Positions 37,201 through 49,200 of a DNA stretch of 64,000 nucleotides are shown here, in pieces. The DNA comes from Heterocephalus glaber (taxonomy: Eukaryota; Chordata; Mammalia; Rodentia; Bathyergidae), in the NCBI RefSeq assembly GCF_000247695.1, contig NW_004624747.1, forward strand, positions 7,297,440 through 7,361,439, in the 5' to 3' direction. The notes under the pieces are model-generated. The model did no database searches and had not been told where the DNA came from. It saw only the letters and a list, made by a program, of their open reading frames with translations. Numbering within the stretch: the first letter of the stretch is position 1; every line of letters starts with the position of its first letter. Both the position numbers and the translations under genes were made by a program.

Positions 37201-40200
37201 ACAATGTCTCTGTTATCCCTACTTCCAGGCCAGTGAGAGGTAGGGGTGCATGATGGCCATATAAGAATTAGCATGGTGGGTGGGCAGCCTCAGCCCCAGA
37301 AACCTGGGCTGTAGAAAGGTCCTCATCCACCTACCTGTGAGCCCTGATGACCTCCACAGAATGTACATCAGATTCCTGACAGGTCCTGGGCTGGCCACAG
37401 ATGAGACACAGCCCTTTCTCTTGCCCCCTCTTTGCCTGGGGTTACTGGGACCTGCAGCACGTGCTGAGGACTGGAGACAGCCAGCTGTGCAGCCTGGACC
37501 TGCTTGGCATTTGGCCCATCTTGCTACCTCCTGTGTGAGAACAGTGGTTGTCCATCCCAGTGTATAAAAGTTCCCTGGCACCTTCTTCACACCCCTGTCT
37601 AGAAGAAAGTGACTGTGGAAGAAATTGATGGTTTATGAGTAGATGCTAAAGGCATCTGGTTCTGTAGACCCTCCTGAGAGTTTGAGAGTCCACCACAGGC
37701 CATACATAGGCCAGGCAGGGGACACAGGCCGCTTGACCCCATGCCCACTCAGCTACCCATGTTTGAGGAATAGTGAGGTCATTGGCGGGATTAGGATTAG
37801 GAACAGCAAAAGTGATTAGAGTTTGTCCTCCTTCCCCTGGGGTACAGCTGGATAGAGGTTTCCAGGTCAGAGACATCCTATCCATCCATGGACACCTGTT
37901 AAGATAACCAGCAGAAATTCCTCATGGAGCTCAATCAGTGTGGTCCCTGCCTCAGTTTCCCCTGGGGAGACAGCCCTCACAACCTCCTTCACAAGTTTGG
38001 GCTTCTGAGAAGAGTAAGCTGGGCTGGGACTTTCCAGCCGGGGGCAAAGCAGGGCCAGCCCTGGTGGGGGAGGCCCACCTTTTCTGTTCTGGGCCTTAAG
38101 GTTCTCATTGTGCTTTGGGGTCCCTCAGCAGGCTCTCCATCTTCCCCACTGATGCAGAACCATACTTCCTGGGGAGCCCCAGCCCCAGCCAGTCCCTATT
38201 CATCTCAGGAGCACCTATGTTTCCTGTTGGTTTTTTTTTTACTAGAACTCTTTCAGCAGTCCTGGGGGTGAAAAGAAGGGGAAGGACCCAGGAAATGGAA
38301 CCCTATCCCAATCCTGAGGACAATGAAGCTAGTGGGTCACAGAATCATGAATGCTGTGGAGTCTTGGGGTCATCCCACAAGGATACAGAGTCCTAGGAGT
38401 TTACAAGCCTGCCCCCAGGGAAGGCCATGTCCATACACTGACCCTGGCTATGGCTACCAGCTAGACTTCATCTGGCTCCCCTTGAGTGAATCAGGACATG
38501 AGTATGATATGGATAGGAGGCTCCGGGTCAGCCCAAGTATCTCGTGCAGAGGGGTGGGTATGAGCTTTCTGGCCACACGTATAGTCACAAAACTTAAGAG
38601 GAAGTATGACCATGTTCAGGCCTTGTCTGGGTCAGCTTTGCCTTCGCCCAGCCCTAGGAGTCTCTCACTCACTGGCCCCCTGCTGAGCCCCAGGCTTAAT
38701 CCAGCTTAGTGAATGCACAGCCCACAGGGCACTGCCCAGCTCAGCATTCCAGGGCAGCAGGGCCAGCCTGGCACCTGCCTGTCTCCACAGCACTGCCAGG
38801 ATGGGGCCTGAAGAAGGCCAGCAGCAGCAGAGGAGACCCTGGGAGTTAGGGATGGACACCAGGTGAGTGCATCACAGTAGACGGGCAGGCATGCTTCTGC
38901 AGTTCCCAGGGTGACCAGGGCACATGAGCCCTTCGACATTAGGGTAGAGAGCCTCCATCCTGTCCCTCTTTTTGGCTGTTATAGCCTACCATCTCCATGT
39001 GCCTCGCCTGGCCATATGTGGCCCACATGAGGCCCAGTTGTCCGTGAGATTTGACTTCCTATCTCACTGTTGTGCTAGTCAGCCCTGTGGTAACAGTGCT
39101 GTAGATGGAGGTCATACATAGCCAGCATTATCAGCCAGCAGCAGCCTGCTGCATTGAGAGACAGCCTCCTTTTCCTAGGCCAGGGCTGGAACAAGGGTAT
39201 TCCCAGTCATCCTTGTTAGTGAGAATCTCCCAGGAACCCAGGAAGACCACACGTTCCCGCAATACCTACTGTCAAGGGGGTTCCCTGACAGCAATGAAGA
39301 CCCAGCTTTAAAAAACAAATTAGTATCATTGGTTCTAAGCCCTGGGAGACAGGCAGGTGGGGTGCACAGGGGCTTAGACTCTGGCTCTGCACACATCTCA
39401 TGACAGCCTTGAAAAAGACCCTTGGCCTCCTTCCCCTCCACTGCCTCTTGTACTCATGTATCCTCCTTGGTCATGCTTCTTAGAAAAATGGCTACCTCAC
39501 CACCATGAGAATCCCTGAAATAGTCCTGACCATAGCGGGCACAGGGTGAGGGAGGTGGCACCACATCAGAATAACCAGCTGTGTGAGGACGGAGTGGGGA
39601 AGCCATCATATGTGGTGTACCATACGTGGTGTACTACATGTGAGGGTGTGGGAGGAATAAAGTCCAAGAGATAGGATGGGGCCAGGTATATGAGACTGTC
39701 AGCCATCCAAGTCTGTCCAAGACACTCCATTCACCCCTGGAGGAGAAAACTGTCATTTTCAAAGTATTCAGAGCCTATAAACAGGCTCTAAATTCACCTT
39801 TGCTCTTTTCTTGCTTTTGCTCATGGGAAGCCCAGATGTCCTTTGCTATGAGCTTGTGGAAATTATTACTGTTATGTGGCTCTTTTAGAAGTCGTGATTT
39901 AAAGGATATGTATTACATGAGAGAGAATATGCATCTATTGTGTCTATGTTGATACAAATACACTGACAGATGATTCTGGGGGATGTAGAGGGTTGGCAAG
40001 AAGCCATGAAGATGAGATGAGTAGGATAGAAGGAGGGTGGGAACAGAGATGAGGGGCTGTGTGCAGCTGCTAGGCCACCAGGTGGGGCACAAACACAGGA
40101 GTAAGAACTTGGAAAAGTGAGAAGAATTGGTACTGCCCAGCTGTAACAGGAATCTGTGCAAGTATGGCCCTGGCCTCTACTCTCACTCTGAGGGGAGCAA

Positions 40201-43200
40201 GCCAGAGGACCTTGTGTGGTCCTGGAATAGAATGGCTCAGCTGTGTGGAGGGAACAGGAATCAGAATCAGATCCTCCAGGATTGCACCCTACTCACCCCT
40301 TGTTGACCTGGACAGACTCTCTCCCTGGGCCTCAGTCTCAAGCCTGGCACTATCCCAAACACAGTTACAGGGAAACTTGAAGTACCCCACTGGACACTAT
40401 CTAGGGAGATGAGGGTGCTTCTCATCAGAAATCTGATGAATTTCTCGCGTGCAGTCCATCCTGCTGTGAGCCCAGCTTGGCAGATGACCATCCCAGTGAC
40501 ACAGCCAACCAACGGCCCATGAACAGCAGCCCAGCAGTATCAGGGATCCCTTCCTTGGTCAGCAGACAAGTGGCAGGAGCTATAACTAACTTGATGGGGG
40601 AATGGGGTGAGCTTAGGGCTGTGGGAAGCAGGGATGAGCAGCACTCATGGGAATAGCAGCATAAGTTAGAGACCAGCTCTGGGTTACAGCTGTCACCTTG
40701 CTGTGTGATCTTGGAACTTCAGTTTCACCATCTTGGAGTGGAATGGGGTTTCTAACCATACATCTTACAGGGCTCCTATGAGGGTCTAGAAAGTCCCTGT
40801 GGCACCCAAAGGGACATTCTGATCCCTCCACTGCCTTTTGTACCCACTGGTCCAGAACTAGCAAAGAGTTTTCCTTCTGGTCTTGTCACAGGGCAAATTG
40901 TCATTGTGTCAGGATCCCCACCCTGATATCTACAGTAATGAAGGCGGGACAAGGCTCCGGATGACACAGGGAGGCCACTGTAGGACTCAGGGCTATGAGG
41001 ACCTTGTCCCCAGGTCATAAGACAGGCAGAAGTAGAGTCAGGCCAGGAGCCAGGTCTCTTAGGATCCACTGAAGCCCACTTCAGGGTCTCTAAATTGCAT
41101 GGTAGACAGTGACTAAGGCTCCACATCTGCTGGGGCGCCTTATAGAGCCATACTTTCCAAAGTCAAAATAGCCCTAAATCTTCAACCGCTGTCTTCAGGA
41201 CACCGTTAGAAGCATGAGATTAGGAGATTTCTTCCCAAGCCTGAAGACCCACCCCCAATCCTGTGCCAGGACATCTATCAGTACAAATCCTTGCTTAGAT
41301 GTGATTGGGCAGGGGACCAGCACCAGGCCTTATAGAGGAGGTGGGGGAGGATTCTCAACCTGAGGTTGGAGTAACGCGCCTCCTCCTGGGAGCCTCACTT
41401 TCCTCATCTACCAAATGGGAATGATCCCATTTCTCTTACCTTGAGGATTTTGCTGAGTGAGCTGAGACAGTATAGTCTGTGGGTATATAGTATGGCAGAC
41501 ATTACTGTTCCCTTCTCACACCAGGGACAAGAGCTCAGATGGGCCAAGTAGTTTTGCCAGAACCCAGGTCTTCTGACTGTCCATATGTGCCTTTTCCCAT
41601 TATATTTTGGCTTTCTTGGGAAGATCATGTCCCATTTGCATGCCTATCTTACCTCTCCAGAATGGGGGTGGGGCACCCTGCCCTGCCTCCCTGCATGGGT
41701 GTTGGTAGGATTGTGGAGGAAGATGCTTGGATGGGGGCTTGTTAAAAGTTTGACAGGGCCAGGGATTTAGCTCAGTGGTTTCGCCACCTGCTGCGCAAGC
41801 GCAAAGACCCGAGTTCGATCCCCGGTACCAAAAAAAAAAAAGTTTGGCATGCTGGAACAAGCTCCAGACTGGGGGAAAGGTTGTCAGCAAGTCAAGGTGC
41901 CTACCAGGGCTCAGGCTGTCCCTGGGGAAGTAGGCAAACCATAGGGAGCCTGACCACCTTGGAGGAGCTTGTCCAAACTTGCTCCTCCGAAGAGGCCCCA
42001 AGACACCTCCTGCTCACTCCTGCTTCCACCCTTATAGGGGCCAGCACACATGCTGGAACACCTGCTGAATTTTGGGAATCACACGGGAAGCCAGTTAATA
42101 TGAATAGAAACAGGCAGTGGTCAGAGAAGTTGGCCAAACTTGCTGATGTGCTATTACATGGAGGCTGGTGACTGGGTGAGCCTGACTGCAGCAGGCTGGA
42201 GGCTTCCTCCAGGTGAAACACAAGAGGAGTCTGAGGAATGGTAAGAACTGGCCTTCAAAGATGTGAACACCAGATACAGCTGGCAGCCCACGAGGGCATG
42301 TCTGTTCAGCATTCCCTCTTCTAGTGCCCTGCATCACCTCTCCAGTTCTTCCTGACAGTACTTTAGGATAATGCTGCACTGTCCTTGTGTCAAGTCAGGG
42401 TCCAAGTGCCCATCTCCCTCCAGGAAAATATGCTGTGGACCTGCAGGGTTGGACAACATATGACTTGGATGGAGCCCAGGAGTGCTCAGGGTGATCGGGT
42501 GCAGCAAGAGTTGGAAAGACAGAGCATCAGCTGAGAGTCCTCAAGCAGACTTGGACCCAGGAAATATGGCTCTTCCTACTGGGCTAAAGAAAATGTTTGG
42601 AAAGGGAAATTCTAGAGGTCCTTGGCTTGGGCTTCACTGCTCTCCAGGAATTGTTGAGGCCTGTGCTTTCCTCTCTACTGTAATGACAGGAACAGGATGA
42701 CCAATCCTTGCTTCATAGGTGTGTGATGGAACGCTCTATGAACTTGAAAAGAATCTGGATGTTGTGGTAGGCTTCAAACATGAAAAAGAACCTTAATATA
42801 GATTATGAAGTATTAGGTGGAAAGTTCCGGTTCTCCTGCCATATAAGACTTGTCAACTCTCTAAACCAAGCAGTCTAGCTTAATGTGGCTTTCCTTCCTT
42901 CTGTGCCAAAGTCAAGGACTGGCCTGATCTCCCCAGTGGGAATGGGCACTGGTGACACATGTCAGGCCCAGCACACAATAAATATATGGTAGCTGAGAGC
43001 TGGAATCCCAGCTGTGATGAGCAGTAACTCAGTATCTTCCAGCTCTAGGGGGCTGCTGTCAGCAGCAGCATGTCCAGTGGTGACAACTCAGGATGGGTGT
43101 GCTCCAAATTGGGGAAAGTGACCACGGTAGGTGCCACTCAGAACTGGCTCTGAGAAGGCCAGTGTTTACATATCCCTTTGGAAGCCAGGGGGACAGTGAA

Positions 43201-46200
43201 GATGTTTCTAATCATTCCAGCAAAAAGAAGGGAGTCGAGATGGCATCCCCCTGGACTTCCCTCACTGCCCAGAGCTCACATAGCCGCTTGTCCCTCCTAG
43301 GCCTGCAGGGACTTCCTGGAATTAGCTGAAATACACAGCCGGAAATGGCAGCGGGCACTGCAGTACGAGCAGGAGCAACGTGTCCATTTGGAAGAGACCA
43401 TTGAACAGTTGGCCAAGCAGCATAACAGCCTCGAGCGGGCCTTCCACAGTGGCCCCGGCTGGTCTGCCAACCCCAGCAAGAGCTTCAGCAAGGGTGAGTG
43501 GGCATGTGCTGGCTGGCAGGGTTGGGCCTGCCATTTGACCCACAGTCACCCATTCCCTAGATAACTCCACTTAGTTTCTGCTGTGCAACCCAGTCCCTAT
43601 CCACACACACACACCTTCACATGCCTACATTTGGGCTTGACTTGGCCAACTCCATACTGTTTTCTCCATGGTGCTGTTTTTCTGGTACCTATCACCATCT
43701 GGCAAAAGCATCCCCATGCCTAGGTTTAAATTCTCAAAAGTTTAGGGTGGGCATAGCTTAGAGGACTTGCCTTGCATGCATAAAGCACTGTGCTCAATCC
43801 CCTGTACTGCATACACGTACACACAAACACACACAGAGTCTCAAAAGTTCAATAAACTCAGCTGTTCCCTTTATGATAGGGTTGCCCAGGTGCCAGATGG
43901 CCACCTACCTAACCTTGGCTGGGAGGTCACAGATACCCTAGGCGGGGAACTGAGAGGGGTCTATCAGAAAGGGAACCCGGGCTACAGACAGGCTGACTAC
44001 TATTAAGTTGATAATTTGAGCTTGCTCTGTGTTTGTTTTTTGTTCTTTGTTTTTTTGGTACCAGGGATTGAACTCGGGACCTTGTGCTTGCAAGGCAGGC
44101 AGTGGAGCCACTGAGATAAATCCCCGGCCCTCACTCTGTGTTTCTGATATGGGTATTCACCGCTATTAATTTCCCTCATAGGACTGCTTTCATTGAATCC
44201 CATAAGTTCCCGTATGTTGTATTGGCATTACCATTTAATTGTAGAAACTGTCTAATTTCTTCTTCAATTTCATCTGTGACCCATTTGTTGTTCAGGAATA
44301 GAACTGAACCAAGCTTTTGAATAAATGGACTTAGTAGATGTCTATATAGTGTTCCATCCACAACATCAGAATTCACATTCTTCTCAGCTGCACATGGGAT
44401 GTTCTCCAAAACAGACCACATACTCGCTCATAAATATGCTTAAGGCTGACCAGCATGTTGAGAAATTAGGAGAAGCTTCCAGAAGGCAGCAGCTGAGCAA
44501 TGAATGCACTGAAAGGAAGTGTATTATTCCAGTAAGGGAGCAAGCAGTCTAGGTTAATAGGGCCAGGTAACTACAGTGGGGAGGAAAGTGGTGTCAGGGT
44601 GGAGCAGAGCCCTTGGTTCTGGACTTCAGGCAGCTGGAGGAGCCCTTTTTGAGATTGCAAATTGAAGCAGAGGGTCTGTGTGTTTCTAGGAAGCCTCTTG
44701 ACTCCCAAAGGAGAGGACAGTGAAGAAGATGAAGATACTGAGTACTTCGATGCCATGGAAGACTCTACATCCTTCATCACCGTGATCACTGAGACTAATG
44801 AAGATAGGTAGGCCCTCACCACACACCTCACATTGGCCGCGTAGAATGAGCATCTGGCAGGGTCAGCCTCTCCCACCTTGTTTTTAGGCCCCCTCTGGGT
44901 TGTTTTGTTGTTTTAAGACAGGGCCTCACTATGTACCTCAGGCTGGCCTCAAATTTGTGACAATCCTCCTGCCTCAGCTTCCCAAGTGCTGGGATTACAG
45001 GTATGCACTACCATGCCTGGCACAGGCTCCCTCTGATTTTGGTTTGCTGGGGGTTTTAAAAAAATTTTTGGACTAGGGATTGAACCCTTTGCACTGAGGT
45101 ACATCTCTACCCTTTTCTTATTTTTTGAGACAAGGTCATGCTAAGTTATTAACTTGCCAAGGTTGGACTCAAACTCATGATTCTCCTGCCTCAGTCTCCT
45201 AGAGTGCTGGGATTATAGGTGTGTATAAAAACATCCAGCCTTTATGCTCTTTTGACCAGCTGTGTACTCAAGGGTTTTTTTTTCAAGTCTTGTTCCAGAT
45301 GGATTTTTGCTTGGATTCTATTCTTAGTTACACCAAAAAGTGCCTAAAGTTTGTATCAAGATTTTCATTTAAAATGGAGACAGAGCAAGGCATTGGCTGG
45401 ATGCCATTCTAGCCTGGGGTTAGGGGAAGACCCAGAAGGCCACAGCTGTTCCTCTTGCCTCAAAGCAGATCCCAACTGCTTCCTCTATGGTGTCATTATT
45501 TGAAAACAGATGAAAGATGCAGGAAATCTGTTTTCTATTTCTAACCCTTTGTTGCATTTTTCATAAAAGCTTGCTCTTTAGGGATGTTTCTAAATACATC
45601 TATGAATATACAGTAGTCTCTAGCACATTTACTAGCAATAAAGACAATGTTGTCAGACTCTCAGATCCATAGAAAATTCCCATGAGTATGACCCATGCAG
45701 TTGCAAGGAGTGTGCAGGGGGTAAAGCATGAGACAGACAAGCAGGTTGTACACAAGGTGTGGTCAAACCATGGCCGGGAATAAGCAAGCTGGTGAAAATC
45801 CTCAACTACTCCTGTTTTGCTTGGAGCTGTGGGCCTCACAGACTGATCTGCTTTATCACTTCCCTGGTCCAGTGTCCTCCAGAGAAAGGGCTGTCTAGTA
45901 CCATTTAGACAGTGTCTAGCAATGTATTTCTACTTCAGAATTATTTTCTATTTCCCAGTAACATTTTAAACTTGTTTACATTGCTCTCAGTGTTAACATG
46001 GCTTGGTTTTCCTGAACTTCTTTCAGTGCAGTCACCAGAAGCATCACTCTCTTGGCTGTACTGCCAGGAAGGTCTTTCTCAGCTGTCCCTAGTCCCTGCC
46101 TACCAGTTCTGTGCCTGGAACCGCCAGGATCTGGGCTCTCCTCAGTGCCCAGGGGCTTTCTGCTCATCCCTTGAGGCCCTGGCTGCCAAGTGCCAGTTTC

Positions 46201-49200
46201 CAGCCCCAGCTGGCCCCTCAGCCCTGGTGTTCTCTGCCGATATGGCAAAATATTGGATATGGGATATGTCAGAACCACTTCTGCCCTTCAGAAGCCCCAG
46301 TCTAGTGTGGGAGTCAGAGCAGCGGACATCAAGGATGCAGTACAATCTATCTGGGATAGGAAGAGGTCCAAAGCACTCTGTGAGGCACTCCCAGAGGAGG
46401 TACCCAGCCCCTGGTCTCTTCTTGGGCTTGGTGAAAGGACTCCAGACAGAAGCTTTGCTGAGCACCTGCTGTGGGAATACTGGTGAATGCACCCTCTCCA
46501 GATTGCTGCCTGTGTCCTTTTGCCCACACCTTGAGTGCCCCAAATTGGAGATGGCCTATTGGAGAAAACACCTTGGGGCTGCCCTTCACGGGACATGGGA
46601 TAGGATAATAAGGAGGTCTCAAGATCTGTCCATAACTTATCTTACCCTTTATTTCCTGCAGAAAAGCCGAAGGTGGAACCAGCACATGTGGAACTGGAGA
46701 CTGGACCACAGCAGACAACGTGAGTGAGGTAAGAGCTTCCAAGGCCAGGTTCCAGGTGGCTGAGGGGAGAGGCTAGTACTGCAAGCTCAGGACCACCATT
46801 GGATCCCAGATCTGCCTCCCCTATAGCAGTTCAAGCAGAGCTGTCCTGCCTTTCCCATCAGCTATGTGCCAGCTGCTGGCTTAATGCTAGCTCTTGGAAG
46901 GTCAAAGGACAGGGAATGGACTTGGAGGGCAGAGGAGGCTCTGGCATCCTCTGACAGGTGTGCTTTGTTTCTCCACAGGTGCTAGATGGAGCCTCACTTG
47001 TGCCCAAGGGCTCATACAAAGTCAAGAGGCGTGTCCGCATCCCTGACAAGCCTAACTACAGCCTTAACCTTTGGAGCATCATGAAGAACTGCATTGGTCG
47101 TGAGCTCTCCAGGATCCCCATGCCAGTAGGTAGCCCTAGGCATGGTGGCCATAGCGGCCCTCTGGGCTATGACATCTATACAGCCCTAGGGTGTCATTTT
47201 CTTAATGGCACCTGAAGAGAATGTAACTATGTGATTGTGTTCATCAGCCAGTTCTTCTAAGAGCAAGGGTCTTTAGACTCTGAGGGAAGGAGCCAGGAGA
47301 GAGCTCTGTGCATACTAAAATGTGGGAAACAGCAGCAGCTGGCTGTTAGCACCTTTCATGGTTTCATACAAGGCATATCTGGAACACTCTAGGGCCTCAC
47401 AATGTCTCAGCTGTCTCCACTTAGTAAATGGAGAGCTGCAGACGTGGGCTTAGTGTTCAGGATGGCCCTCCCAGGAAATGGAGGCTTAGCAAGGTCACAT
47501 AGCAGTCTACCAGCAGAACTGGGACCCTTGTTTACCACACTGCAAAGGCCCCTCCATCAAGGAAGAGCTTGGGGACTCTAGGCCTGTTAGTTTTATTCTG
47601 TGACCCATGAGTCTCTTCCCATCTCTGGCTCTGTGTACAATCTGCAAAATGGAATCACTGCACCCCTGTCAGTGTCTGGGAAGATGGAGTGAGCTAATGA
47701 CGGAAGACTGCATCACACTGGGAATGTGATAACTTGCCTTGCCTGAGGCTGGCAGGGGGCCCCTGAGCCACACCTGTCCTCACAGGCCCCTCCACAAGAG
47801 CCCTTGACAGAAAACTTAGAAAACAACACAGAATATGAGGAAGACCCACTGCCTCTGACCATGGATTTGCTTATTCACTCTGATTCTGTTGAGTCAGCAT
47901 TGACTGTACAGCAGTGGGAAGTCAGACACCCTGGGCTTTGTGGAGTTTAATCCTAGTGGAGTGACGGTAAACATCATGAAAGTATATGGTAGAGCATGCC
48001 AGAAAGCATTCCATGCTGCACAGGAAACCGAGGCAGAGGGCCTAGAGAGGTGTCGGGTGGGGTTGAGGTGCTGCACAGCCAGGTTGACAGATGGACCTCA
48101 CTATGTGGGTGTCATCAGAGCGGGGATTTCCCCGAATGTCTCAGAACAGCAGAGGTGCTGTGATGATCTAGGGACTGGGTCCTGGCCTGACCTGTTTCCC
48201 TTCCACTCACAGGTGAACTTCAACGAGCCCCTGTCCATGCTCCAGCGGCTGACTGAGGACCTGGAGTACCACCACCTGCTGGACAAGGCGGTGCACTGCT
48301 CCAGCTCTGTGGAGCAGATGTGCCTGGTGGCTGCCTTCTCTGTATCCTCCTACTCTACCACTGTGCACCGCATCGCCAAGCCCTTCAACCCCATGTTGGG
48401 GGAGACCTTTGAGCTGGACCGCCTGGAGGACATGGGCCTGCGCTCCCTCTGTGAGCAGGTGAGGCCCACCAGCCTGGCAGTGGGCAGTGGCCACTCATAC
48501 TCTTCCCAGCCAGCTCCTGGCAGGCTTCCCAGAGAGAGAGAAGCATGAGAGGAGAGCTTGGTAGGACAGAGATGGGTCTGATATCAAAGAAGGGGAAAAC
48601 CCACCTCCCAGCCAGGGAACGATGGGTAGGGGAGGAGGGATGTCTGTGGGTGCAGTTGGGAGTCCAGGCAGGCCAGAAAGTAAGGTCACCACTGAGATAA
48701 AAGTTGGCAGATAGGAGGAGCCTGGGCGAGCTGTGCATACTGGGATGAATGCTGGTGTGACTAGTGCCCTCACCTCTACCCCGTCCCCATGGGGATGAGC
48801 CAGGACCCAGGCTGGGAGTCGCATCATCATCTGACACTGAGCCTGAGTGTTCTTATTATAGAACAGGCAATTCTGTTGGTGCTGGTGATGCTCTACTTCC
48901 TGAGGTTAGCCAGAAAGCCAACAGTTTGCTGATCTTATTGCTAGTTTGGAAGGAATGCTATGGCTGACATGAGGATCCATTAGGAGGTGATTGTAATGAT
49001 TGCACAGGGCCAGGTTTTGAAGGTGAAGCCAGCAGGTTTGCTAACATTTTGGATGTGAAAGGGCAGACAAGGGTAACCCTATGGTCCTTGGCCTGAACCC
49101 TTGAGTTTATGCATTTCTTCATTCAGCAAACACTAATGCCCTGAACATGCCAGGTGCTGATGGGGTGCTGAGGTAAGATGGAGAGTAGACAGATGTGGCT

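Larger units (their letters stand above)
31700..43300. other. OSBP2 intron (3' three-quarters of a 15,084-bp intron)
   Basis: GC-moderate, mostly unique sequence with many short chance frames on both strands. MIR-like stretches near 40650-40800 and 41390-41475, and one ID-like SINE at 41757. No exon was recognised. Confidence 0.7.

Noticed and set aside
41757..41840. tRNA-like sequence with A-box and B-box-like segments, here and at about 20 other sites
   Set aside because: A-tails, target duplications and high copy number show these are tRNA-derived SINEs, not tRNA genes.
45912..46727. 271-codon open frame on the + strand, the longest in the window
   Set aside because: It runs through an intron and crosses a real OSBP2 exon in a different frame. 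Its protein is low in recognisable structure and matches no family I know, so it is a chance frame.
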